Origin: Pedobacter quisquiliarum
Lineage (GTDB): Bacteria > Bacteroidota > Bacteroidia > Sphingobacteriales > Sphingobacteriaceae
NCBI RefSeq assembly: GCF_014642175.1
Contig: NZ_BMIL01000007.1
Coordinates: 62,001 to 126,000 of the forward strand
Reading direction: 5' to 3'
Length of the DNA stretch: 64,000 nucleotides
The notes under the pieces were generated by a model, which saw only the letters and a program-made list of their open reading frames with translations, did no database searches and was not told the DNA's origin. Of the stretch, positions 1 through 9,611 are shown in pieces; the first letter of the stretch is position 1; each line of letters starts with the position of its first letter. Both the position numbers and the translations under genes were made by a program.

Positions 1-693
1 TATAAAGACCGCAGGTCCATTTTGAAACAAGCGATGGATCAGGAGAGTCAAAGCCGCAAGATGCAGCTGAGCCAGATTGACTTCTCCATCGGTCGTATGG
101 ATGAGAGCCTGGAATCCATTCGACAAAACATTGAAAACATGACCATTAAGGCACCGGTTTCCGGCCGTTTATCTTCGTACGATCCTGTGATCGGAAAATC
201 CTACGGCGCCAATGAAATGCTGGGCAAAATTGATGTGATGCAGGGCTATAAGTTGCAGGCAGGCGTAGATGAGTACTATATTAACCGCGTAAAAGAGGGG
301 CAACGCGCCAATTGTGAAATCAATGGTAAGAACTACCAGTTGCTTGTCCGCAAGGTTATCCCTGAAGTTACCTCCGGGCAGTTCCAGATCGAGTTGGTTT
401 TTGACGGCAAATCTGCAGACGAACTTCGTCGCGGTTTATCGCTGCAAACCAAGCTAACATTGTCTGATAACAGCAAGTCCCTGATGCTTTCACAAGGGCA
501 GTTCTTCCAGAGTACCGGTGGAAATTGGGTCTATGTGGTTAAAGATGGCGAAGCCAGGAAAAGAAACATCAAAGTTGGCCGGAAGAACTACTTGTACTAT
601 GAGGTTATGGAAGGCTTGCAGAAAGATGAGCAAGTGATTACTTCATCTTACGACCAGTTTAACCAGTATGACATCATACAAATAAAGAAATAA
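1..693 (+). CDS. HlyD/RND-type efflux periplasmic adaptor subunit (5' end outside window)
   Basis: The reading frame is open from base 1, so the N-terminus lies upstream; 230 residues remain. The first 35 or so residues look like the end of an alpha-helical hairpin. A lipoyl/barrel-sandwich half follows (ENMTIKAPVSGRLSSYDP), then beta-barrel and membrane-proximal segments. Such adaptors link an inner-membrane transporter to an outer-membrane channel across the periplasm. The stop lies 51 bp before an ABC ATPase and FtsX permeases, the usual MacA-MacB arrangement, so this is probably the adaptor of that exporter. An internal TTG at 22 is not taken as the start because the frame continues upstream. 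Confidence 0.85.
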   Translation, partial: YKDRRSILKQAMDQESQSRKMQLSQIDFSIGRMDESLESIRQNIENMTIKAPVSGRLSSYDPVIGKSYGANEMLGKIDVMQGYKLQAGVDEYYINRVKEGQRANCEINGKNYQLLVRKVIPEVTSGQFQIELVFDGKSADELRRGLSLQTKLTLSDNSKSLMLSQGQFFQSTGGNWVYVVKDGEARKRNIKVGRKNYLYYEVMEGLQKDEQVITSSYDQFNQYDIIQIKK

Positions 694-744
694 GCGCCGG
701 TTATATGAAGATGGCGACCCATTCACGAGATAAAAAGTATAGCA

Positions 745-1443
745 ATGATAAGAATTGAAAATCTGGAGAAAGTCTACAAAACGGAAGAAATTGAAACGAC
801 AGCATTAAACGGCATCAACCTGCAGGTAAAAGAAGGGGAGTTCGTGTCGATTATGGGCCCATCGGGCTGTGGTAAATCAACGCTGCTGAACGTAATGGGC
901 TTGCTTGACAAACCGGAAAGCGGCAGCTACAAGTTCATGGATACGGAGCTGCTGAAGCTTAACGACCGTGAACGATCCAACTTCAGGAAGGCGAACATGG
1001 GCTTTGTGTTCCAAAACTTTAACCTGATTGATGAACTCACGGTGTTTGAAAACATAGAACTTCCACTGATCTACAATAAAGTGCCGGCGGCAACCAGGAA
1101 AGCAATGGTCAATGAGATCATTCAGCGGATGAATATTGTGAACCGGAGCGGTCACTTCCCACAGCAACTGTCCGGTGGACAACAGCAACGGGTTGCCGTG
1201 GCAAGGGCGCTGGTGACCAAGCCAAAGCTGGTGCTTGCCGATGAGCCTACGGGTAACCTGGACAGCTCCCACGGGAACGAAGTAATGGAACTGCTGTGCG
1301 AGTTGAATGAGCAGGGCACCACGATTGTCATGGTTACCCACTCCTCGCATGATGCGGGATTCTCCAATCGGATCATCAACCTTAAAGATGGCCATGTGAT
1401 CTCTGAAAAAATCAATAAAGGCATTACTGAAGAACTGATCTGA
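745..1443 (+). CDS. ABC transporter ATP-binding protein (MacB/LolD type)
   Basis: A 232-residue nucleotide-binding subunit with all expected motifs: Walker A GPSGCGKST (38-46), Q-loop FVFQN (Q90), signature LSGGQQQRV (142-150), Walker B LVLADE (162-167), D-loop GNLD and H-loop MVTHS (H199). The GNLD plus LSGGQQQR pattern is typical of the LolD/MacB/FtsE group, which powers FtsX-type permeases by mechanotransmission rather than ordinary transport. The stop is followed after one base by the start of a permease, so the two are probably translationally coupled. The substrate is not visible from sequence. Confidence 0.93.
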   Translation: MIRIENLEKVYKTEEIETTALNGINLQVKEGEFVSIMGPSGCGKSTLLNVMGLLDKPESGSYKFMDTELLKLNDRERSNFRKANMGFVFQNFNLIDELTVFENIELPLIYNKVPAATRKAMVNEIIQRMNIVNRSGHFPQQLSGGQQQRVAVARALVTKPKLVLADEPTGNLDSSHGNEVMELLCELNEQGTTIVMVTHSSHDAGFSNRIINLKDGHVISEKINKGITEELI

Positions 1444-1444
1444 A

Positions 1445-3811
1445 ATGTTTAAGCTGAACCTGAAAATAGCACTCCGTACGCTCTGGAAAAACAAGAGCTA
1501 CACACTGATCAATGCTGGCGGACTGGCGATTGGCCTTGCCAGCTGTATGATCCTGCTTTTGTATGTTGCCCATGAATGGGGTTATGACAAACAATTTAGC
1601 GGCTACGAGAAAACCTATGTTGTTTATAACAATTCGAAGAACAATGCAGAGACCTTAAGCTGGGCATGGACACCGACCTTAATGGCCGGGGAAGTACGGG
1701 AAAAAATTGCCGGCGTGAAATATGCCTCACATTCAACCTATCCTAATCCTCATCTGATCAGCTACAAGCAGAATAACTTTAAGGCGCCTGCCGTATTCGC
1801 GGATCAAGCCTTTTTAAAGATACTCGATTATGAAATCCTGAGCGGAAATGCTGAACAAGCATTAACTGGGGTAAACACGGTCATTCTGACTGAAACACTA
1901 GCAGAAAAGCTTTTTGGCCAGGAAGATCCCATAAATAAGGTGGTAAAGTTTAACAACGAAGAAGTATTGAAGGTAAGTGCCGTGATCGCCGATGTTCCGG
2001 TGAACAGCAGCATTCAGTTCGAATACTTGCTACCCTGGGCACTCTTCGAAAAGATAAATCCCTGGGTGAAAAACTCCGGTTGGGGAAATAACAGTTGCTT
2101 AACCTTATTACAACTGCAGGATGAGGGGCAGTTGAGCGCTGTAAGCGCACAGATGCGTGACATCTACAAACGTAACATCCCCGATGCGACGAATGAGGTG
2201 GTTTTACAACCTTTGGCAAAGTGGCATTTGTACGATCATTTTGAAAATGGAAAGTCCGTTGGCGGAAGGATAGATCAGTTAAAAATCTTTTTCTTACTGG
2301 CATTTTGCATCCTGCTGATTGCGTGTGTCAACTTTATGAATCTGTCTACCGCAAGATCAGAGAAGCGTGCGCGGGAAGTTGGCGTCCGAAAAGCTGTAGG
2401 CTCTTCAAGAGCTGCGTTGATGAACCAGTTTCTCCAGGAATCTTTTCTCCTTGCCTTCATTGGCATGCTGACCGCCTTTATGCTCATGGAGATTGCCTTG
2501 CCATTTTTCAATAGCCTGCTAAACACCAGTTTGAAGATAAACTACACCGACTGGAGGTTCTGGGTTGCGCTGGTTGGCCTTACGCTTGCCACAGGCTTCA
2601 TTGCAGGCATCTATCCGGCCTTCTACTTGTCTTCATTTGAGCCCGTGAAAGTGCTTAAAGGCTTTGGGCATTCGGGCGCGGCGACCTTGTCCATCCGCAA
2701 AGCGCTGGTGGTCTTTCAATTTGTTTTTGCCGCATGTTTAATCGTATGCACGGCGGTGATCTATCAGCAGCTGCAATACATTAAAGACAAGCCCATCGGC
2801 TTCAACAAGAATGGGCTGATTGAAATCCCAATGGAAGGGAATTTAAGGAGCAAGGAGAAGATGGCATTGCTGAAGACGCAACTGCTGGAATCCGGAGCTG
2901 TGACCGGCGTGACGTATTTCAGCCGGAGTCTGAACGAGGGCGGTAACAACACCTTTAGTGTAAGCTGGCCTGGAAAGAATCCTAATGACCAGGTGCTATT
3001 TAACTTTCGTAGTGCTGGTGCCAGTTTCAGCAAAACCATCGGTGCAGAAATGATCGCAGGGGAGGAGTTTTCTGAAGCACATCATAATGACTCCACCCAT
3101 ATGATTCTGAATGAAGCTGCCGTTGCCAGAATGGGCCTTAAGCATCCTGTAGGTGCCACGTTCAGCTGGGGCGGCTCGCCAGTGACTGTCATTGGTGTTA
3201 TTAAGGATTTCGTTGTCGAATCTCCGTATCAGGCACCTGCCCCAATGATACTTTACCATATAGAAGATGAGTTTGAGTACATGATTGCGCGGATGAATCC
3301 TGAGGGGAATGTGAGCAGTTCCGTTAATAAGATTGATGAAATTGTTAAGGCCATTAATCCAAACTATCCCGTAGAGCGGAAGTTTGCGGACGATAACTTT
3401 GAGCAGAAGTTTCAGAATGAGCAGCTGCTGGGAACCATTGCAAATCTTTTTGGTGGCTTTGCAATCTTCATCTCCAGCCTGGGACTACTTGGCCTGGCGT
3501 TGTTTATGGCTGAGCAGCGAAAAAAGGAGATCAGCATCAGGAAGGTGTTGGGTGCGAGTACCATGAATATTCTGACTTTATTGAATAAAGACTTCATCAA
3601 ACTTGTTGCGATCGCCAACGTCATTGCTTTTCCGCTCGCTTACATCATCAGCAGCAACTGGCTTTCCGCATATGAATACCGGATTCAGATTTCCTTGCTG
3701 CCTTTCGGCATTGCGGTGCTGCTGTCCCTGATCATCGCTGTGCTTACGGTAAGTCTGCAATCTTTCAAAGTTGCAAAAGCAAATCCAATTGACGCATTGA
3801 AGTACGAATAA
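1445..3811 (+). CDS. FtsX/MacB-type ABC permease, paralogue 1
   Basis: 788 residues in the duplicated layout common in Bacteroidota. One N-terminal membrane helix (about 21-42) is followed by a MacB-like periplasmic domain, a three-helix FtsX block (about 283-400), another helix near 425, a second periplasmic domain and a C-terminal FtsX block (about 670-788). Two conserved cytoplasmic elements, KRAREVGVRKAVGSSR and RKKEISIRKVLGAS, mark the two FtsX coupling regions. It begins one base after the ATPase stop. Two similar permeases follow, and all three begin MFKLNL and end near N-P-x-D/A-A-L-K-x-E, so they arose by duplication. Confidence 0.9.
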   Translation: MFKLNLKIALRTLWKNKSYTLINAGGLAIGLASCMILLLYVAHEWGYDKQFSGYEKTYVVYNNSKNNAETLSWAWTPTLMAGEVREKIAGVKYASHSTYPNPHLISYKQNNFKAPAVFADQAFLKILDYEILSGNAEQALTGVNTVILTETLAEKLFGQEDPINKVVKFNNEEVLKVSAVIADVPVNSSIQFEYLLPWALFEKINPWVKNSGWGNNSCLTLLQLQDEGQLSAVSAQMRDIYKRNIPDATNEVVLQPLAKWHLYDHFENGKSVGGRIDQLKIFFLLAFCILLIACVNFMNLSTARSEKRAREVGVRKAVGSSRAALMNQFLQESFLLAFIGMLTAFMLMEIALPFFNSLLNTSLKINYTDWRFWVALVGLTLATGFIAGIYPAFYLSSFEPVKVLKGFGHSGAATLSIRKALVVFQFVFAACLIVCTAVIYQQLQYIKDKPIGFNKNGLIEIPMEGNLRSKEKMALLKTQLLESGAVTGVTYFSRSLNEGGNNTFSVSWPGKNPNDQVLFNFRSAGASFSKTIGAEMIAGEEFSEAHHNDSTHMILNEAAVARMGLKHPVGATFSWGGSPVTVIGVIKDFVVESPYQAPAPMILYHIEDEFEYMIARMNPEGNVSSSVNKIDEIVKAINPNYPVERKFADDNFEQKFQNEQLLGTIANLFGGFAIFISSLGLLGLALFMAEQRKKEISIRKVLGASTMNILTLLNKDFIKLVAIANVIAFPLAYIISSNWLSAYEYRIQISLLPFGIAVLLSLIIAVLTVSLQSFKVAKANPIDALKYE

Positions 3812-3844
3812 CACACCTAAATCTACAGGTCTAAATACAAACCC

Positions 3845-6211
3845 ATGTTCAAGCTCAACCTGAAAATCGCATTGCGAAACCTGAAGAGGAACTTCGTGAT
3901 ATCCATGATCAACATCGGCGGACTGTCCATTGCGCTCGCTGCCTTCATCTTGATTGTGCTGTATGTAAACTATGAAACCAGTTACGACAAGCACAATCCC
4001 AACTACGAAAACATTTATATCGTAGGTCGCGACCTGAAGGATTTCAAGACGAACTTTACGCCGCCGCCTTTGGCGGAAATCATTGAGCAGAATTGCCCGG
4101 AAGTGGCATTGGTAGGAAAAATGACGCCCTCAAACCTGGAGTTTCCGCTAATTAGCGATGCCGGTCGGATCTACATCAAAAACACGATGGTCATGAATTT
4201 CAATGCGGCCAAGATTTTTGACCTCCATCCCCAAGGCGGCCTGAAGCAGCCTCAGGGAGAGATCGAACGCTTGTATTATTTGAATGAAGCGAGTATGCGC
4301 ACGCTCTTCCCCAATAAGAAAGATAGCATGCCCGAGCTGGTGCTGATGGGTGGTAAAACGCTTGGACTGACTGCACCCATTCAGGGGAAAATTGTTCCAA
4401 ATCCACATTCCAACCTGCAATTTGATGGCGTTGCCATCGGAAACAACTTAGGGGTAGCAGAAGGCTTTGGATTTCCGAACTACTATACTTACATCCAGGT
4501 GAAACCCGGAACCGATATCAAAGCGCTGGAAGCGAAGATCGACCGGTTAATGAAAGCCGGCATGATCAAAGAAAAGATTGATATGGGGTCCCTAAAAAAT
4601 GAGCGTGTTTTCCTCGATCCACTCGCCAATCTTCACTTGAAACCCCAAGCTGGAAATGACACAAACTACAAGGTTGTTATGGCCTTGTTCATCTTGAGTA
4701 TGCTCATTGTGGTTATTGCCTGTATAAATTTTACGAATTTAACCATCGCACAGGCGAATAAAAGAGCTAAGGAGGTGGGCATAAAAAAGGTGCTGGGTTC
4801 ATACCGGCAACTACTCACCATGCAATTTATCACTGAAATTCTGATACAATGCGTGTTGTCGATGCTGCTCGCCCTCATGCTTGCCGAGCTCTTTATGCCT
4901 ACTTTCAACAATCTTTTTGAAGTACCCCTGTCCTTGGCCGCAGGTGCGGAAGAACTGTATTGGATGCTTCCGCTGATCCTGTTGATCGTTACGTTTATTG
5001 CAGGCGTATATCCGGCTTTGATTCTCTCGGGCTTCAAACCTGCGCTCGTTTTGAAAGGCAATTTCGAAGCAGGACTGCAGACCAGCTGGATTCGTAAAGG
5101 ACTGTTGGTGGTACAGTTTAGCATTGCGGTAATCTTTATTGCTGGCATCCTGATCGTGAACCGTCAGGTAGAATACCTGCACACGGAGGATACGGGCTTC
5201 GAAGCCAATCAGGTGCTGGTGATTAAAAACCAGATGATGTATAACAAGCCGGAGGTATTTGCAACTTTCCGGGATAAAGTGATGAAAATCAACGGGGTGA
5301 AATCTGCAACGGTCGCTAATGTAGTACCTGGCGGAGAACAGACCGGCAGCAACGGTTATACAGTTGAGGGCCGCGAAGCCTTGCTCGATTTTATTGATGT
5401 TGATTACGACTACTTTGAAACGCTGGGTATTAAATTGAAGTCCGGCAGAACTTTTTCCAAAGAATTTAAAAGTGACACGCTGAATGCAGCCATCATTAAT
5501 GAAACGGCAGCAGCGAAGTACGGCTTGCTGGATCCGGTGGGCAAGACCATCCGCGGTTGCAATATCGATTACAAGATCATCGGGGTTATTAAAGATTTTA
5601 AATCGCAGGGCTTTGAAGCCGCGGTGCAGCCAACCATCTATGCCATGAAAAATCCGTGCGGCAACCCCCGCTTAAGCATCATGCTAAAAGTTGATGCGGC
5701 ACAGATGTCTGCTGTTCTCGCTGCGCTAAAAGCGCAATGGTCGGGCATAAACCGGCTGGATGGGGAGGATTTCAGGTATGACTTTCTGGACGACTTATAT
5801 GGGCGGTTATTTAAAAAGCAGGAACAACTTAAAGCTGTGTTTTTCACTGCTTCGATGCTGACGGTGTTCATCGCTGTTCTGGGCTTGTTTGCTTTCGCTA
5901 AAATCATGACCAGCAACAGGCGTAAGGAGATTGCAGTCCGCAAAGTGCTGGGAGCGTCAGACTTTCAGGTGTTGAAACTGCTGAATTCATCCTTTTTATG
6001 GATGTTGCTTATCGCGAATGTGCTGGCCTGGCCCTTGGTGTACCTGCTTGCGAGAACCTGGCTGGATACCTTTGCTTACCGGGTTGAATTATCGGTTGTT
6101 CCATTTGCCCTCGCCGGAGTCATCTCCCTTTTGCTTGCGGTAATTACCGTGAGTCTGCAAGCAACTAAAGCTGTTCAAGCCAATCCGGCTGCGGTATTAA
6201 AACATGAGTAA
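3845..6211 (+). CDS. FtsX/MacB-type ABC permease, paralogue 2
   Basis: 788 residues, same architecture as its neighbours: N-terminal helix about 18-40, a first FtsX block with KRAKEVGIKKVLGSYR, and a second with RRKEIAVRKVLGAS ahead of three C-terminal helices. It starts 33 bp after the previous permease and has diverged strongly from it in the periplasmic domains, which is where these proteins meet adaptor or substrate. No promoter or terminator separates it from either neighbour, so it is probably part of the same transcript. Confidence 0.88.
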   Translation: MFKLNLKIALRNLKRNFVISMINIGGLSIALAAFILIVLYVNYETSYDKHNPNYENIYIVGRDLKDFKTNFTPPPLAEIIEQNCPEVALVGKMTPSNLEFPLISDAGRIYIKNTMVMNFNAAKIFDLHPQGGLKQPQGEIERLYYLNEASMRTLFPNKKDSMPELVLMGGKTLGLTAPIQGKIVPNPHSNLQFDGVAIGNNLGVAEGFGFPNYYTYIQVKPGTDIKALEAKIDRLMKAGMIKEKIDMGSLKNERVFLDPLANLHLKPQAGNDTNYKVVMALFILSMLIVVIACINFTNLTIAQANKRAKEVGIKKVLGSYRQLLTMQFITEILIQCVLSMLLALMLAELFMPTFNNLFEVPLSLAAGAEELYWMLPLILLIVTFIAGVYPALILSGFKPALVLKGNFEAGLQTSWIRKGLLVVQFSIAVIFIAGILIVNRQVEYLHTEDTGFEANQVLVIKNQMMYNKPEVFATFRDKVMKINGVKSATVANVVPGGEQTGSNGYTVEGREALLDFIDVDYDYFETLGIKLKSGRTFSKEFKSDTLNAAIINETAAAKYGLLDPVGKTIRGCNIDYKIIGVIKDFKSQGFEAAVQPTIYAMKNPCGNPRLSIMLKVDAAQMSAVLAALKAQWSGINRLDGEDFRYDFLDDLYGRLFKKQEQLKAVFFTASMLTVFIAVLGLFAFAKIMTSNRRKEIAVRKVLGASDFQVLKLLNSSFLWMLLIANVLAWPLVYLLARTWLDTFAYRVELSVVPFALAGVISLLLAVITVSLQATKAVQANPAAVLKHE

Positions 6212-6222
6212 ATAGAAAAGCT

Positions 6223-8616
6223 ATGTTCAAACTTAACCTTACAATCGCCTGGCGTAATTTGTGGAAACATAAAATCTACACCTTTATCAATATTGCGGGC
6301 CTGTCCATTGGGATGGCGAGTTGCATTCTGATCTTCATCTTTATCAGGTACCAGCTCAGTTATGATGACGATTTTCAGCATAAGCAGCGCATCTACCGGG
6401 TGGTGAGTAACTGGAAGTATCTAAATGGGACCGACGCCTCACAGGGGGTACCGATACCCTTGGCTGCTGCCGTGCGAACCGAGATGCCACAGCTGGAAAA
6501 GGTTGCGGCCATTCAGCGAACTACTGGTGTATTGGCGGCACTCGGCGAAAGCGGAGAGGTCAGGTTCAAGGCGTATGAACCAGCGTATTTTGCAGAGGCT
6601 GACTTCTTTGATATCTTCAACTTTAGTTGGCTTGCCGGAAATCCGAAGAACGATCTTCTTGCGCCGAACACGGTTGCCTTATCCGAAAGTGCTGCGATCA
6701 AGTATTTTGGTCGCTGGCAGGATGCCATTGGTAAAATCCTGCGATTCCAAAAGCAGGAGGATGCCCGCGTGACAGCGATTTTCAAGGACCGCCCGGAAAA
6801 TACTAGTCTACCCCTACAAGTTGTGTTTAGCTACGCCACCTTCAGTCAGAAAAACGATAAAAGCTGGGGCACGGTACGATCCACTTCGGAGTGTTACGTG
6901 CTGCTTAAAGATGGCGTGCAGATCAGGGATGCGGACGCTGCAATGGAGCAATTTAACCTGAAAAAATATAAGGATAATGATGAGGCCGGGCGGCAGTACC
7001 ACAGCTTTCAAGCGCTAAGTGACATCCATCAAAATGGACGATACGGCAACTTCGCCGGTAGAAGTATCGAGAAAAGTGAACTCTATAGTTTAGCAATCAT
7101 TGGCTTGTTTCTGATTTTAACGGCCTGTATAAACTTTATAAATCTTGCCACTGCACAGGCGATAGGCCGTTCTAAAGAAGTTGGCATCCGGAAGGTGCTG
7201 GGCAGTGAACGGCGCCAGCTGATCATACAGTTTCTTACCGAAACCCTGGCGATCAGTGTTGTTGCGATGTTGATCGCCTGTGTGCTGACTGAAGTTGCAT
7301 TGCCATATATGCAACAGCTCTTCGATGAAAAGATCTCCTTCAGCTTACTGCAACACCCAATCATTTTTGTCTTCCTGGTGGGGCTGGTACTGCTGGTCAG
7401 CTTGCTGGCTGGTTTCTATCCTGCACTGATCATCTCTGGTTTTAATCCCGCCATGGCCATAAAGAACAAGGTTTCCTCGAGCTATGCTGGTGGTCTTGGC
7501 CTCCGCCGATTGTTGCTGGTGCTTCAATTTACCATTACAACGGTGCTCATCATCAGTACAATGGTGGTGATGAAACAGATGCAATACATGCGTGAAAAGC
7601 CATTGGGCTTCAATCCGAATGCGATAGCCATTGTGGGTCTCCCCGGGGATAGTTTAAGCCTGTTGAAACACGAGAATTTCAAGGCAAGGCTCCTGGCCAT
7701 ACCAGGTGTGGAACAGGTAAGTTTATTTGATGTTGCCCCATCGTCAAACAATGTTTCAGAAAGCGACTTCTCGCTTAATGGTACCGCGAATAAAGATTTC
7801 CAGATCAGAACCATGCATATCGACCTGGATTACTTCAAGACTTTCGACATGAAATTTATTGCCGGAAAGATGCTTCTGAAGAGTGACACAACAAATAGCT
7901 ATGTTGTCAATGAGACCTTTTTGAAGCGGAATGGCATCAACGACCCAGAGCAGGCTTTGGGTAAGTTGCTCACGGTAAACAGCGTGACAGCACCTATTGT
8001 AGGTGTTAGCAAAGACTTCAATGATAAGTCCTTACATGAACAGATATCACCAATCGTGATGTCTTCTAATCACTTGGACTACTACAATATGGCGGTAAAG
8101 ATGGACAGCAGGCAAATGGTAAATGTTATGGCTGCGGTGCAGCAGTTGTGGAACGCTACTTTCCCCAATGATGTTTATGAATCCAGTTTCGTGAACGATG
8201 ATTTGAATGACTACTATGCTGCAGAAAGGATCATGGGGGTACTTTTCAGGGTCTTTTCCTTTGTGATCATTTTCATCTCTTTTGTTGGACTTTTCGGGCT
8301 AATATCCTTTGTTACCAACCAACGTACCCGTGAAGTGGCTATCAGGAAAGTGCTCGGTGCCTCAACCTTTGAACTCCTACGCTTGCTCAATGGTTCCTTC
8401 CTGTTGCTGGTGTTTCTTGCGAACCTAATTGCCTGGCCTTTAGCATATATACTGATTAACCAATGGCTAAATCAATACGCTTATAGGATTGAACTGAACG
8501 TTTGGCCTTTCGCTGCCGCCATGTTCATATCTATGTTGATAACGTTGATTACCGTAAGTCTGCGCTCCTATAAAGTTGCAGGAACAAACCCGGTGGATGC
8601 GTTAAAATATGAATAG
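6223..8616 (+). CDS. FtsX/MacB-type ABC permease, paralogue 3
   Basis: 797 residues, third copy of the duplicated-FtsX permease. The conserved coupling elements are GRSKEVGIRKVLGSER in the first FtsX block and RTREVAIRKVLGAS in the second. The start ATG lies 11 bp after the previous stop. The periplasmic domains again differ most from the paralogues. A 76-bp gap separates it from the second ATPase gene. Whether the three permeases work as alternatives or as heteromers with the two ATPases cannot be read from the sequence. Confidence 0.88.
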   Translation: MFKLNLTIAWRNLWKHKIYTFINIAGLSIGMASCILIFIFIRYQLSYDDDFQHKQRIYRVVSNWKYLNGTDASQGVPIPLAAAVRTEMPQLEKVAAIQRTTGVLAALGESGEVRFKAYEPAYFAEADFFDIFNFSWLAGNPKNDLLAPNTVALSESAAIKYFGRWQDAIGKILRFQKQEDARVTAIFKDRPENTSLPLQVVFSYATFSQKNDKSWGTVRSTSECYVLLKDGVQIRDADAAMEQFNLKKYKDNDEAGRQYHSFQALSDIHQNGRYGNFAGRSIEKSELYSLAIIGLFLILTACINFINLATAQAIGRSKEVGIRKVLGSERRQLIIQFLTETLAISVVAMLIACVLTEVALPYMQQLFDEKISFSLLQHPIIFVFLVGLVLLVSLLAGFYPALIISGFNPAMAIKNKVSSSYAGGLGLRRLLLVLQFTITTVLIISTMVVMKQMQYMREKPLGFNPNAIAIVGLPGDSLSLLKHENFKARLLAIPGVEQVSLFDVAPSSNNVSESDFSLNGTANKDFQIRTMHIDLDYFKTFDMKFIAGKMLLKSDTTNSYVVNETFLKRNGINDPEQALGKLLTVNSVTAPIVGVSKDFNDKSLHEQISPIVMSSNHLDYYNMAVKMDSRQMVNVMAAVQQLWNATFPNDVYESSFVNDDLNDYYAAERIMGVLFRVFSFVIIFISFVGLFGLISFVTNQRTREVAIRKVLGASTFELLRLLNGSFLLLVFLANLIAWPLAYILINQWLNQYAYRIELNVWPFAAAMFISMLITLITVSLRSYKVAGTNPVDALKYE

Positions 8617-8692
8617 TCCAGGTGAATATGACTATGCTGTCCTAAATAGGGAAGGCTTTAACCTAAAATAATAACTTCGAACTTTACGAGAG

Positions 8693-9376
8693 ATGATCAC
8701 ACTATCCAATATCGAGAAATACTACAGCAATAAAGGAATTAAGAACTATGTGCTGCGCCATGTGACAACGCAGATCCATCCAGGCGAGTTTGTCAGCATC
8801 ATGGGACCTTCCGGGGCCGGGAAGTCTACTTTACTGAATGTTCTGGGTATGCTCGAACAGCCTACATATGGCAAATATGAGTTTATGGGCGAAGATGTAT
8901 CCTTACTCAAAGAAAGCAAGCGCATAGAACTGTACCGGCACCACATTGGCTTTGTTTTCCAGGCCTACCACCTCATTGATGAAATGACGGTTGCGGAAAA
9001 TATAGAAGCGCCTTTGCTGTACAAGAAAGTTGGCGGCGCGGAGCGCAAGAGTAGGGTAGCGGATATCCTGGACCGCTTCAACATTGTTGCTAAAAAGGAT
9101 TTATTTCCGAACCAATTGTCCGGCGGACAGCAGCAACTGGTTGGCATTGCCCGTGCGCTGGTTGCACAACCTTCCATTATTCTGGCTGATGAGCCGACCG
9201 GAAACCTACAATCTACACAAGCGCTGCAGATCATGGATCTGTTCAAGAAGCTGAACCAGGAAGAGGGGATTACCATCATACAAGTTACCCACTCGGAAGT
9301 TAATGCCACCTATGGCTCCAGAATCCTGCATTTGTTAGACGGGGTCATCAAGGAAGACGAAGCTGTCTTAACGTAA
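8693..9376 (+). CDS. ABC transporter ATP-binding protein with non-canonical signature and D-loop
   Basis: 227 residues, LolD/MacB-like. Walker A GPSGAGKST (38-46), Q-loop FVFQA (Q90), Walker B IILADE and H-loop QVTHS (H200) are intact. Two positions depart from its upstream paralogue: the signature continues LSGGQQQLV (Leu149 where the paralogue has Arg), and the D-loop reads GNLQ (Gln173 where Asp is usual). Both positions sit at the dimer interface. It is last in the exporter operon and is followed by a repeat array and a convergent gene. It could be a slow or asymmetric ATPase subunit; the fold assignment is secure, the activity is not. Confidence 0.88.
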   Translation: MITLSNIEKYYSNKGIKNYVLRHVTTQIHPGEFVSIMGPSGAGKSTLLNVLGMLEQPTYGKYEFMGEDVSLLKESKRIELYRHHIGFVFQAYHLIDEMTVAENIEAPLLYKKVGGAERKSRVADILDRFNIVAKKDLFPNQLSGGQQQLVGIARALVAQPSIILADEPTGNLQSTQALQIMDLFKKLNQEEGITIIQVTHSEVNATYGSRILHLLDGVIKEDEAVLT

Positions 9377-9406
9377 GCACAGCCAGCGATACACTTCGGG
9401 TTAGAC

Positions 9407-9482
9407 GCACACCTAACGCACACCTAACCCACACCAAACGCACACCTGGCGCACACTGACTGTGCGCTAGGTGTGTGTTTGG
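9407..9482. repeat. 11-bp direct repeat array ending in a 22-bp-stem hairpin
   Basis: Five consecutive units begin at 9407, 9418, 9429, 9440 and 9451: GCACACCTAAC twice, CCACACCAAAC, GCACACCTGGC, then GCACACTGAC. The last part then folds back: 9434-9455 pairs with 9461-9482 with two mismatches (both G-U in RNA on one strand) around a 5-nt loop. The array lies between convergent genes. It may end transcription of the exporter operon, although no T-run follows the stem directly. Confidence 0.85.
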
Positions 9483-9560
9483 TATGCGTTTGTTCTCTGC
9501 TTGCTGTGGTATTATCCCCCCCGCAATCCGCTTTAAATGTAACTCCAGTTTTAAGCATAA

Positions 9561-9593
9561 AAAAGCCGGCTGCATCAGAGACGCAGCCGGCTT
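9561..9593 (-). terminator. Intrinsic terminator of the Bax-inhibitor-1 gene
   Basis: A perfect 11-bp GC-rich stem (9563-9573 with 9583-9593) around a 9-nt loop. On the minus strand it is followed by a run of T (the A-run at 9559-9564 on the plus strand). It lies 18 bp beyond the stop of the minus-strand gene. Confidence 0.85.
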
Positions 9594-9611
9594 AATAGCA
9601 TGTTTGAACGC

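Noticed and set aside
877-1494. Long minus-strand open frame across the first ABC ATPase gene
   Set aside because: The plus-strand ATPase has every expected motif; the minus frame has no recognisable domain and is a shadow.
9407-9482. CRISPR array
   Set aside because: Units are 11 bp, contiguous, without spacers of CRISPR length, and no cas gene is present.
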